The notes under the pieces were generated by a model. The model worked only from the letters and a program-made list of their open reading frames with translations, was not told the origin of the DNA and made no database searches. A stretch of DNA of 64,000 bases from Streptomyces tuirus (GTDB taxonomy: Bacteria > Actinomycetota > Actinomycetes > Streptomycetales > Streptomycetaceae): contig NZ_AP023439.1 in assembly GCF_014701095.1 (NCBI RefSeq), forward strand, positions 1,228,001 through 1,292,000, written 5' to 3'. The position numbers were made by a program, and so were the translations under genes. Below, one piece after another: positions 54,729 through 64,000 of the stretch. Every line of letters starts with the position of its first letter. Positions within the stretch are counted from its first letter, which is position 1.

Positions 54729-54745
54729 GTTCGACATTGCCGAAC
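54729..54745. promoter_or_regulatory. GylR-box-like palindrome upstream of gylR
   Basis: GTTCGACATTGCCGAAC, an imperfect 17-bp palindrome 54 bp before the gylR start. It matches the site at 55728 at 15 of 17 positions, so it fits autoregulation by the IclR-type protein. Confidence 0.7.
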
Positions 54746-54798
54746 GAGGGCTGTGGTGCCGCTTGTCGGCGGTCGAAGGGGACGGAGGCAGTACGGCG

Positions 54799-55563
54799 AT
54801 GGCACGGAACATCCAGTCGCTCGAGCGGGCGGCCGCGATGCTGCGGCTGCTGGCGGGCGGCGAGCGGCGGCTCGGCCTGTCGGACATCGCCTCGTCGCTG
54901 GGCCTGGCCAAGGGCACCGCCCACGGCATCCTGCGCACCCTCCAGCAGGAGGGCTTCGTGGAGCAGGACGACACCTCCGGGCGCTACCAGCTGGGCGCCG
55001 AGCTGCTGCGCCTGGGCACCACCTACCTCGATGTGCACGAGTTGCGGGCGCGCGCCCTGGTGTGGACCGACGACCTGGCCCGCTCCAGCGGCGAGAGCGT
55101 CTACCTGGGCGTCCTGCACCAGCAGGGCGTGCTGATCGTGCATCACGTCTTCCGGCCCGACGACAGCCGGCAGGTGCTGGAGATCGGCGCCATGCAGCCG
55201 CTGCACTCCACGGCCCTGGGCAAGGTGCTGTCCGCCTACGACCCGGTGGCGCACAGCGAGGCGCTGGAGGCCGACCGCAAGGCGTTCACCGACCGGACCG
55301 TGTGCGAGCCGGAGGACTTCGAGCACATCCTCGACGTCACCCGCGCGCGCGGGTACGCGGCGGACGTGGAGGAGACCTGGGAGGGCGTGGCCTCCCTCGC
55401 CGCCCCCATCCACGACCGGCGGCGCATGCCGGTCGGCGCGGTCGGCATCACCGGCGCCGTGGAACGGCTGTGCCGGGACGGCGAGCTGCGGCCGGAGCTG
55501 GTCGCGGCGGTGCGGGACTGCGCCCGCGCGGTCTCGCGGGACCTGGGCGCCGGGCGGTTCTGA
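54799..55563 (+). CDS. gylR: IclR-family glycerol operon regulator GylR
   Basis: A 254-residue IclR-type repressor: an N-terminal winged helix (about 5-65) and a C-terminal effector domain with LHSTALGKVLSAYDP. It lies upstream of glpF-glpK-glpD, as in the S. coelicolor gyl locus, where GylR represses the operon until glycerol-3-phosphate is present. ATG 54799 has GGAGG. Confidence 0.94.
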   Translation: MARNIQSLERAAAMLRLLAGGERRLGLSDIASSLGLAKGTAHGILRTLQQEGFVEQDDTSGRYQLGAELLRLGTTYLDVHELRARALVWTDDLARSSGESVYLGVLHQQGVLIVHHVFRPDDSRQVLEIGAMQPLHSTALGKVLSAYDPVAHSEALEADRKAFTDRTVCEPEDFEHILDVTRARGYAADVEETWEGVASLAAPIHDRRRMPVGAVGITGAVERLCRDGELRPELVAAVRDCARAVSRDLGAGRF

Positions 55564-55727
55564 CAGCACACCAGCGGACCGGGGCGCCGTACGGCGTTCC
55601 GGTCCTCGGCATGCCCGCGCTCACCTGCGGCAAAGATCCCTGGGACCGCAGCGATCAGTAACGATCGTATTTTCGACAACACAGCTCTTGACGTGCTCGT
55701 AACGCCGAAGCAAGACTCCCGTCCATC

Positions 55728-55744
55728 GGTCGACATTGTCGAAC
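55728..55744. promoter_or_regulatory. GylR-box-like palindrome upstream of glpF
   Basis: GGTCGACATTGTCGAAC contains the near-perfect palindrome TCGACATTGTCGA. A TTTTCGACAA half-like site lies at 55670-55679 and a TTGACG promoter-like element at 55688-55693. It should be the operator for the glpFKD operon. Confidence 0.75.
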
Positions 55745-55823
55745 AGCTACCGGCAATACGCGCTAGAGTGACAACGCCAGGCCGGTATCGAACTTCCCTG
55801 GACGTAAGACAAAGGAGTCGCGG

Positions 55824-56618
55824 GTGTCCAGCTCCGACATCTTCATCGGCGAGACCATCGGTACCGCCATACTCATCCTCCTCGGCGGCGGCGTCTGTGC
55901 CGCCGTCACGTTGAAGGCCTCCAAGGCTCGTAACGCCGGCTGGCTCGCCATCACCTTCGGGTGGGGCTTCGCGGTGCTCACGGCCGTCTACACCTCGGCA
56001 CCGCTCTCCGGCGCCCATCTGAACCCGGCCGTGACGCTGGCCATCGCCATCAAGGACGGCGACTGGAAGAACGTCCCGGTCTACTTCGCCGGACAGCTCC
56101 TCGGCGCCATGATCGGTGCCGCTCTGGTCTGGGTCGCTTACTACGGTCAGTTCCACGCCCACCTCACCGACCGCGAGATCGTCGGCGGTCCGGGTGCGCA
56201 GGACACCGCGGTCAAGGCCGTCGAGGCCCAGGAGAAGGGCGCCGGCCCCGTGCTGGGCGTCTTCTCCACCGGCCCCGAGGTCCGTGTCGCCTGGCAGAAC
56301 ATCGCCACGGAGGTCATCGGCACCATCGTGCTGGTGCTCGCCGTGCTCACCCAGGGTCTGAACGACAAGGGCAACGGCCTGGGCAACCTGGGCGCCCTGA
56401 TCACCGCGTTCGTCGTGGTCTCGATCGGTCTGTCCCTCGGCGGCCCGACGGGGTACGCGATCAACCCGGCCCGAGACCTCGGTCCGCGCATCGTGCACGC
56501 CCTGCTGCCACTGCCCAACAAGGGCGGCTCCGACTGGGGCTACGCCTGGATCCCCGTGGTGGCTCCGCTGATCGGCGGCGCCATCGCGGCAGGCATCTAC
56601 AACGTCGCGTTCGCCTAG
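55824..56618 (+). CDS. glpF: Glycerol facilitator GlpF (GylC type)
   Basis: A 264-residue aquaglyceroporin with six helices and the two NPA motifs HLNPAVT and INPARD. It lets glycerol enter the cell. GTG 55824 with AAAGGAG. First gene of the operon. Confidence 0.95.
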   Translation: MSSSDIFIGETIGTAILILLGGGVCAAVTLKASKARNAGWLAITFGWGFAVLTAVYTSAPLSGAHLNPAVTLAIAIKDGDWKNVPVYFAGQLLGAMIGAALVWVAYYGQFHAHLTDREIVGGPGAQDTAVKAVEAQEKGAGPVLGVFSTGPEVRVAWQNIATEVIGTIVLVLAVLTQGLNDKGNGLGNLGALITAFVVVSIGLSLGGPTGYAINPARDLGPRIVHALLPLPNKGGSDWGYAWIPVVAPLIGGAIAAGIYNVAFA

Positions 56619-56699
56619 GAGCAAATCCCCCCTCTGGGGGAAACTTCCAGCACGCGCCGTACGTAAAGCCCCATAAACACGGAATTACCAGGAGACACA

Positions 56700-58238
<1,539 letters not shown>

Positions 58239-58246
58239 GAAACAGC

Positions 58247-59863
58247 ATGACCACCAAGTCCACCCTGCAGTCCGTGCCTGCCCTGGGGACGCACCCGGCC
58301 TCCGGCTCGAACCCGAGCCGAGCCGAGACCAGGGAGCAGCTCTCCAAGGCGTCGTACGACCTTCTCGTGATCGGCGGCGGCATCCTGGGCATCTCCACCG
58401 CCTGGCACGCCGCGCAGTCCGGCCTCAGGGTGGCTCTGGTGGACGCCGGCGACTTCGCCGGCGCCACGTCCTCCGCCTCCTCCAAGCTCCTCCACGGCGG
58501 CCTGCGCTACCTGCAGACCGGTGCGGTGAAGCTGGTGGCGGAGAACCACTTCGAGCGCCGTGCGGTCTCCCGCCAGGTGGCTCCCCACCTGGCGAACCCG
58601 CTCACGTTCTACCTCCCGGTGTACAAGGGCGGGCCGCACGGCGCGGCGAAGCTCGGCGCGGGCGTCTTCGCCTACTCCGCGCTCTCCGCGTTCGGTGACG
58701 GCGTCGGGCACCTGCTGTCCCCGGCCAAGGCCGCGCAGGACGTGCCCGAGCTGCGCACCGAGAACCTCAAGGCCGTGGCCGTGTACGGCGACGACCAGAT
58801 GAACGACGCCCGCATGGCGCTGATGACGGTCCGCGGGGCCGTCGAGGCGGGTGCGGTCGTCCTGAACCACGCCGAGGTGACGGGTCTGCGCTTCACGCAG
58901 GGCCGTGTCACCGGCGCCGAGCTGAAGGACCGCCTGTCCGGAGACGAGTTCGGCGTCAGCGCCCGGCTGGTGCTGAACGCGACCGGCCCGTGGGTCGACC
59001 ACCTGCGCAAGATGGAGGACCCGAACGCGGCGCCGTCCATCCGCCTGTCCAAGGGCGCGCACCTGGTCCTCAAGCGCACCTCCCCCTGGAAGGCCGCGCT
59101 GGCCACCCCGATCGACAAGTACCGCATCACCTTCGCCCTCCCCTGGGAGGACATGCTGCTGCTCGGCACCACCGACGAGGTGTTCGAGGGCGACCCGGCG
59201 GACGTCTCGGTCACCGAGCAGGACATCACCCAGATCCTCGACGAGGCCGCCTTCTCGGTCCGCGACCAGCAGCTCAGCCGCGACCTCATCACCTACTCCT
59301 TCGCCGGTCTGCGGGTGCTGCCGGGCGGTCCCGGCGACACCGCCAAGGCCAAGCGCGAGACGGTGGTGACCGAGGGGCGGGGCGGCATGCTGTCCATCGC
59401 GGGCGGCAAGTGGACCACCTTCCGGCACATCGGCCGCACGATCATGAAGAAGCTGGAGGCGCTGCCGGGCCACCCGCTGGGCGACGACTTCGAGCCGGTC
59501 AGCGCGCTGCCGAAGAAGCTGCCGCTGCCCGGCATCGCCAACCCGCGCGCGGTCGCCCACCGGCTGCTCACCGACCGCCCGGCGCCCGGCCCGCGCATGG
59601 CGGCCGACACGGCCAAGCACCTGGCCACGCACTACGGCTCGCTGGCCTTCGACATCGCCCGTATGGCCAACGAGAGCCCCGAGCTCGCCGAGCGCGTCCA
59701 CCCCGACGCCCCGGAGATCTGGGCACAGGTCGTCTGGGCCCGGGACCACGAGTGGGCCGAGACGCCGGACGACGTGCTGCGCCGCCGTACGACGCTGACG
59801 ATCCGCGGCCTCGCCACGGACGACGTCCGCGCCAAGGTGCAGGACCTGCTCGACAAGAAGTAG
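58247..59863 (+). CDS. glpD: Glycerol-3-phosphate dehydrogenase, FAD-dependent
   Basis: A 538-residue flavoenzyme with the dinucleotide fold DLLVIGGGILGISTAWHAA and SSKLLHGGLRYLQTG. It oxidises glycerol-3-phosphate to dihydroxyacetone phosphate and feeds electrons to the membrane. 8 bp after glpK. Confidence 0.96.
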   Translation: MTTKSTLQSVPALGTHPASGSNPSRAETREQLSKASYDLLVIGGGILGISTAWHAAQSGLRVALVDAGDFAGATSSASSKLLHGGLRYLQTGAVKLVAENHFERRAVSRQVAPHLANPLTFYLPVYKGGPHGAAKLGAGVFAYSALSAFGDGVGHLLSPAKAAQDVPELRTENLKAVAVYGDDQMNDARMALMTVRGAVEAGAVVLNHAEVTGLRFTQGRVTGAELKDRLSGDEFGVSARLVLNATGPWVDHLRKMEDPNAAPSIRLSKGAHLVLKRTSPWKAALATPIDKYRITFALPWEDMLLLGTTDEVFEGDPADVSVTEQDITQILDEAAFSVRDQQLSRDLITYSFAGLRVLPGGPGDTAKAKRETVVTEGRGGMLSIAGGKWTTFRHIGRTIMKKLEALPGHPLGDDFEPVSALPKKLPLPGIANPRAVAHRLLTDRPAPGPRMAADTAKHLATHYGSLAFDIARMANESPELAERVHPDAPEIWAQVVWARDHEWAETPDDVLRRRTTLTIRGLATDDVRAKVQDLLDKK

Positions 59864-59889
59864 GCACGGGTACGGGGGATCAGTTGTCC

Positions 59890-59927
59890 GGAAGGGGCGG
59901 CTCCACGCCGACGGAGCCGCCCCTTCC
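59890..59927 (+). terminator. Terminator of the glycerol operon
   Basis: A perfect 15-bp stem (59890-59904, GGAAGGGGCGGCTCC, with 59913-59927) and 8-base loop, 26 bp after glpD. Confidence 0.85.
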
Positions 59928-59991
59928 GCGTTCCCGCGCCCGCATAATGACCTGATACGTCGGAGGTCTTGAACGCATTGGGAGGCCGGCC

Positions 59992-60663
59992 ATGGCAGTC
60001 ACCGACGAGGCGATCGAGAAGATCAAGGGAATGATCGTCTCCGGCGCGCTGCGCCCGGGCGACCGGCTGCCCAAGGAGAGCGAACTCGCCGCCGGCCTCG
60101 GCCTGTCCCGCAACTCCCTGCGGGAGGCGGTGCGTGCCCTGTCGCTGATCCGGATCCTGGACGTGCGGCAGGGCGACGGCACGTACGTCACCAGCCTCGA
60201 CCCGCAACTCCTGCTGGAGGCACTGAGCTTCGTCGTCGACTTCCACCGCGACGACACGGTGCTGGAGTTCCTCGCCGTGCGCCGCATCCTGGAGCCGGCC
60301 GCGACCGCGATGGCGGCCGTGCGGATCAGCGAGCAGCAGGTGGACGCGCTGACGGCCCAGCTGGACAAGCTCGGTGAGGCCCCCTCCGTGGAGGATCTGG
60401 TCGCCTGCGACCCGGAGTTCCACCGGGGCATCGTGCACAGCTCGGGCAACTCGGTGCTGTGCTCACTGCTCGACGGGCTGTCGGGCCCCACGACCCGGGC
60501 CCGGATCTGGCGCGGCCTCAGTCAGGAGGACGCGGTCGCCCGCACCCTGCGCGAGCACCGGGCGATCCTCGCCGCCCTGCGCGACCGGGACGCCGAGGCG
60601 GCCCGCTCGTGGGCGACCGTGCACATCGCGAGTGTGGAGCAGTGGCTGCGCTCCACGCTGTGA
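59992..60663 (+). CDS. FadR-type GntR transcriptional regulator
   Basis: A 223-residue regulator with a winged helix (LRPGDRLPKESELAAGLGLS, NSLREAVRALS) and an FCD effector domain. ATG 59992 with GGGAGG. Located between the glycerol operon and the PAC2 gene; its target is not evident. Confidence 0.9.
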   Translation: MAVTDEAIEKIKGMIVSGALRPGDRLPKESELAAGLGLSRNSLREAVRALSLIRILDVRQGDGTYVTSLDPQLLLEALSFVVDFHRDDTVLEFLAVRRILEPAATAMAAVRISEQQVDALTAQLDKLGEAPSVEDLVACDPEFHRGIVHSSGNSVLCSLLDGLSGPTTRARIWRGLSQEDAVARTLREHRAILAALRDRDAEAARSWATVHIASVEQWLRSTL

Positions 60664-60821
60664 CCAGGGCCTCACCGACCGCTCGGATGAATCCGGGGTG
60701 TTCAGGGGCGGATCGCGGGGCAGTGATGGGGGCACTCCCCCTGCAAGGGGGCTGCGGGCGCCCCCGCGGCACGCCGTAAGGTTGGGTGGTCAAGCGAGGG
60801 CACGTCGGAAGGAGGCGCTGG

Positions 60822-61805
60822 GTGATCGAGCTCGAGGGGGTTCCCGAGCTGGTCGACCCGGTCATGGTGGCCGCGTTCGAGGGCTGGAACGACGCCGGCG
60901 ACGCCGCCTCCACCGCGGTCGCGCATCTGGACAGGGAGTGGAAGGGCGAGGTCTTCGCGGCGCTGGACGCCGAGGACTACTACGACTTCCAGGTGAACCG
61001 CCCCACGGTGTTCATGGAAGCGGGCGTCCGCAAGATCACCTGGCCCACGACCAGGCTGTCGGTGGTCCGGGTGGGCGGCGAGAAGCCGCGCGACCTCGTC
61101 CTCGTCAGGGGCATCGAACCGTCCATGAGGTGGCGGTCGTTCTGCAATGAACTGCTGGGCTTCGCGCACGAACTGGGCGTGGAACTGGTGGTCGTCCTGG
61201 GCGCCCTGCTCGGTGACACCCCGCACACCCGTCCGGTCCCGATCAGCGGCACCACGTCCGACCCGGACCTGGCCCGCCGCATGGATCTGGAGGAGACCAA
61301 GTACGAGGGCCCCACGGGCATCGTCGGAGTCCTCCAGGAGGCGTGCACGCACGCGGGCGTCCCGGCCGTGTCGCTCTGGGCGGCGGTGCCGCACTACGTG
61401 TCCCAGCCGCCGAACCCGAAGGCCACGCTGGCCCTGCTGAACCGCCTTGAGGACCTGATCGACGTGCGCATCCCGCTGGGCGAGCTGCCCGAGGACGCGC
61501 GCGCCTGGCAGGTCGGCGTGGACCAGCTGGCCGCCGAGGACAGCGAGGTCGCCGAGTACGTCCAGTCGCTGGAGGAGGCCCGGGACACCGCGGAGTTGCC
61601 GGAGGCGTCCGGCGAGGCCATCGCCCGGGAGTTCGAGCGCTACCTGCGGCGCCATGACGGCGGCGGACCGCCCGGGCCCGGCGGTCACGCCACGGCGGAC
61701 GGCAGCGACAGCACCTCGTACCTGCGGGACAACCCCGGCGGCCGCACCCGCCCGCCCAAGCCGCCGAAGCCGGGCACGGACGACGACGAGTCGTCGGACG
61801 ACTGA
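60822..61805 (+). CDS. PAC2-family protein
   Basis: A 327-residue protein with the PAC2 fold (VAAFEGWNDAGDAASTAV, GIEPSMRWRSF, GALLGDTPHTRPVPISGT). The C-terminal 50 residues are Gly/Pro/Asp-rich. PAC2 is named after eukaryotic proteasome assembly chaperones, but the bacterial role is unproven. GTG 60822 has GGAGG. Confidence 0.88.
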   Translation: MIELEGVPELVDPVMVAAFEGWNDAGDAASTAVAHLDREWKGEVFAALDAEDYYDFQVNRPTVFMEAGVRKITWPTTRLSVVRVGGEKPRDLVLVRGIEPSMRWRSFCNELLGFAHELGVELVVVLGALLGDTPHTRPVPISGTTSDPDLARRMDLEETKYEGPTGIVGVLQEACTHAGVPAVSLWAAVPHYVSQPPNPKATLALLNRLEDLIDVRIPLGELPEDARAWQVGVDQLAAEDSEVAEYVQSLEEARDTAELPEASGEAIAREFERYLRRHDGGGPPGPGGHATADGSDSTSYLRDNPGGRTRPPKPPKPGTDDDESSDD

Positions 61806-61830
61806 GGGCACGGCAAGGGCACGGCACCGA

Positions 61831-61874
61831 CACGCCAAGGGGCGTCTCCCGTTCGGGAGACGCCCCTTGGCGTG
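61831..61874. terminator. Bidirectional terminator between PAC2 and mshC
   Basis: A perfect 20-bp stem (61831-61850 with 61855-61874) closed by a GTTC tetraloop, between two convergent genes. Confidence 0.88.
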
Positions 61875-61888
61875 CTTCGAGGCCCCGG

Positions 61889-63118
61889 CTACAGCGCCAC
61901 ACCCAGCAGCGCGTCCACCGCCCGGGAGACCACCCCGGGCGCGCCGATGTCCGTACCGCCGCTCTGCTCCTGGAGCTCGACCCAGCGGTCGACCGCGGTG
62001 AGCGCGGCCGGTGCGTCCAGATCGTTCGCGAGGGCCTCGCGGATCTCGTCGACGAGCGCCTCCGCCGACGGCCCGTCGGGCCGGGACACGGCCGCCCGCC
62101 AGCGGCCGAGCCGCTCGACGGCGTCCTCAAGCACCTGCTCGGTGTACTCCCAGTCGGAGCGGTAGTGGTGGGCGAGCAGCGCGAGCCGGATGGCGGCCGG
62201 GTCGACGCCGTCGTGCCGGAGCTTGGAGACGAAGACCAGGTTGCCCTTGGACTTGGACATCTTCTCGCCGTCCAGGGCGACCATGCCGGCGTGCACGTAC
62301 GCCTTGGCCATGGGGAACTCGCCGGTGAGGGCCTGGGCGTGCGAGGCGCCCATCTCGTGGTGCGGGAAGGCGAGGTCGGAGCCGCCGCCCTGGATGTCGA
62401 AGCCCATGCCGAGGTGGTCGAGGGCGATGGCCACACACTCGATGTGCCAGCCGGGCCGTCCCCGCCCGAGCGATCCGCCGTCCCAGCTGGGCTCGCCCTC
62501 GCGGGCGGCCATCCAGAGCATCGGGTCGAGCGGGTTCTTCTTGCCCGGCCGGTCCGGGTCGCCGCCGCGCTCGGCGGACAGCAGCCGCATCGCCGCGGCG
62601 TCGAGATTGGAGACCTTGCCGAAGTGCGGGTCGGACTCGACGGAGAAGTAGACGTCCCCCTCCAGTTCGTAGGCCGCGCCGGCGTCCCGGAGCCGCTCGA
62701 CCAGCGGGACGATCCCGGGTATGGCCTCGACGGCGCCTATGTACTGCCGCGGCGGCAGCATCCGCAGGGCCGTCATGTCCTCACGGAAGAGGGCCGTCTC
62801 CTTCTCGGCGAGCGCGACCCAGTCGACGCCGTCACGCTGCGCCCGCTCCAGGAGCGGATCGTCGACGTCGGTGACGTTCTGGACGTAGTGAACCTGCCGC
62901 TTGGTGTCGAGCCACACGCGCTGCACGAGGTCGAACGCGTTGTAGGTCGCCGCGTGTCCCAGGTGTGTGGCGTCGTACGGGGTGATGCCACAGACGTAGA
63001 TACGGGCGACGGGACCGGGGTCGAGGGTGACGAGGCCGCCGGTCGCGGTGTCGTGGATCCTCAGGTCGCGGCCCTGACCAGGCAGGGCGGGGACCTCGGA
63101 AGCGGGCCAGGCATGCAT
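61889..63118 (-). CDS. mshC: Mycothiol ligase MshC
   Basis: A 409-residue cysteinyl-tRNA synthetase-like ligase. [16 protein letters not shown] gives the zinc Cys43 and HxGH-type THLGH (51-55), and KMSKS lies at 286-290. No anticodon-binding domain is present, as in MshC. It joins cysteine to glucosaminyl-inositol in mycothiol synthesis. ATG 63118. Confidence 0.95.
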   Translation of the reverse strand: MHAWPASEVPALPGQGRDLRIHDTATGGLVTLDPGPVARIYVCGITPYDATHLGHAATYNAFDLVQRVWLDTKRQVHYVQNVTDVDDPLLERAQRDGVDWVALAEKETALFREDMTALRMLPPRQYIGAVEAIPGIVPLVERLRDAGAAYELEGDVYFSVESDPHFGKVSNLDAAAMRLLSAERGGDPDRPGKKNPLDPMLWMAAREGEPSWDGGSLGRGRPGWHIECVAIALDHLGMGFDIQGGGSDLAFPHHEMGASHAQALTGEFPMAKAYVHAGMVALDGEKMSKSKGNLVFVSKLRHDGVDPAAIRLALLAHHYRSDWEYTEQVLEDAVERLGRWRAAVSRPDGPSAEALVDEIREALANDLDAPAALTAVDRWVELQEQSGGTDIGAPGVVSRAVDALLGVAL

Positions 63119-63213
63119 GCCATGAGCCTAACCGGACTGAAGTTCCATATACGAATGGGAGCGGGCCACACGGCCGAGAAGGCGCTCTTGCGGTGTTCCC
63201 ACTGGCTGTGCTG

Positions 63214-64000
63214 CTACACGGGTGGCCAGGGAATCGCAGGCCATTCCCCGCTCGGCTCCGGGTGGGTCCCCGAGGCGAGCAGGGTGCCGACCCGCGCGCG
63301 GGTTGCGTCGATCTCGGCTCCGGTGATCAGCGGTTCGAGCCGCACGGCGAGCGGGCCGCCCTCGGCCAGGCCCTTCCTGAGGCCTTCGAGGACCTCGACG
63401 GCCTCCTCGGTGAGGGCCGCCCCCGCCCAGCCCCACAGCAGGGTCCGCAGCTTGTTCTCGGCGTTGAAGGTGACCCCGTGGTCGATGCCGTAGAGCCGTC
63501 CGTCACCGGTGGGCAGCAGGTGGCCGCCCTTGCGGTCGGCGTTGTTGATGACCGCGTCGAGGACCGCGAGCCGCCGCAGCCTTTCGTCGTCGGCGTGCAC
63601 GAGCAGCGCGGTGCGTCCCTCGCCGACCTCGGCGAAGCCGATCGCCTTCCAGCCCGGCTCGGGCTCCTCGCCGTCGACCAGGGCGAGCAGCTCCGCCCCG
63701 GGCGTCACCTCGACCCACAGCTGGCACATGCCCTCGCCGTAGGGACCCTCGCGCAGCACGGTGGGCGGCACCAGGCCCCAGCCGGTGGCCTCGGAGACCT
63801 CGTACGCCGCGACCTCGCGCTGGGCCAGCGTCCCGTCGGGGAAGTCCCACAGGGGCCGCTCCCCCGCGACCGGCTTGTAGATGCAGGCCGCGTCCTCGCC
63901 GTCGTACGACACCGTGCAGTACAGGGCCGCGTTGGAGGCTTCACGGATGCGTCCGCGGACGGTCAAGTCGCCGCGGGCGAGCAGCCCGGCGGCGTCCGGT
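63214..64000 (-). CDS. Phosphatidylinositol kinase-like conserved protein (cut by right edge)
   Basis: At least 262 codons; the frame is open to the right edge, and DAAGLLARGDLTVRGRI reads through the TTG at 63966, so the true start lies outside. It shows the actinobacterial SCO1664/TIGR03843-like core (AACIYKPVAGERPLWDFPDGT, DAVINNADRKGGHLLP, IDHGVTF) with kinase-like ATP and metal-binding features. Function unknown. Confidence 0.85.
   Translation of the reverse strand, partial: PDAAGLLARGDLTVRGRIREASNAALYCTVSYDGEDAACIYKPVAGERPLWDFPDGTLAQREVAAYEVSEATGWGLVPPTVLREGPYGEGMCQLWVEVTPGAELLALVDGEEPEPGWKAIGFAEVGEGRTALLVHADDERLRRLAVLDAVINNADRKGGHLLPTGDGRLYGIDHGVTFNAENKLRTLLWGWAGAALTEEAVEVLEGLRKGLAEGGPLAVRLEPLITGAEIDATRARVGTLLASGTHPEPSGEWPAIPWPPV

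Noticed and set aside
54505..54798. Possible B12 or SAM riboswitch upstream of metH
   Set aside because: I looked for the B12 box and SAH/SAM elements in the minus-strand leader and saw no convincing match.

Overview
The window is very GC-rich chromosomal DNA with GTG/TTG starts, strong third-position GC bias and actinobacterial hallmark genes: Pup-proteasome, mycothiol ligase, a conservon, Tat next to WYL regulators, and a gyl glycerol operon. It reads as a Streptomyces core-chromosome segment. From memory, the gene order matches the S. coelicolor SCO1613-SCO1664 stretch; that is recollection, not a search. No insertion sequence, prophage, CRISPR array, tRNA or rRNA was seen.

Layout. (1) 1-4110: a glutamine-synthetase-like gene (cut by the left edge), a GntR regulator, an amine/amino-acid permease and a gamma-glutamyl hydrolase. 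Together they look like a gamma-glutamylation route for ethanolamine or polyamine use, with a shared 22-bp motif in two promoters. (2) 4146-14759: a LysR regulator divergent from a TehA/SLAC1-type transporter, a BtuF-like protein coupled to an XRE-cupin regulator, an OpuA-type osmolyte transporter whose permease carries two binding domains, a 5'-3' exonuclease, a siderophore-interacting protein behind an iron box, and an RluA-type pseudouridine synthase. (3) 14753-19385: a five-gene conservon (kinase-like, roadblock, DUF742, small GTPase, P450) with overlapping genes, an in-frame TTA codon in the DUF742 gene, and a P450 lacking the ExxR motif. (4) 19734-29352: HelY-type helicase, lipid kinase, TatC, TatA, two small proteins, PafC/PafB-like WYL regulators and two FKBP isomerases. 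(5) 29542-39821: the Pup-proteasome locus (pafA, MFS exporter, LacI regulator, prcA, prcB, endonuclease VII-like gene, pup, dop, arc). (6) 40067-46369: ferredoxin, secreted protein, tRNA m1A58 methyltransferase, site-2 protease with a long disordered N-terminus, Cas4/RecB-like nuclease and an orphan response regulator. (7) 46439-54504: two tandem family 5 solute-binding lipoproteins without permeases, a HAD phosphatase and MetH. (8) 54799-59863: gylR and the glpF-glpK-glpD operon with GylR-box-like palindromes. (9) 59992-64000: FadR-type regulator, PAC2 protein, MshC and a kinase-like protein cut by the right edge.

Functionally the central part is a protein quality-control block: tagging (PafA, Dop, Pup), degradation (ARC, PrcA/B), folding (FKBPs), export (Tat) and DNA-damage-linked regulation (PafBC). 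The flanks are nutrient and osmolyte uptake units with their own local regulators. Small overlaps and strong hairpins between convergent genes mark the operon boundaries clearly.
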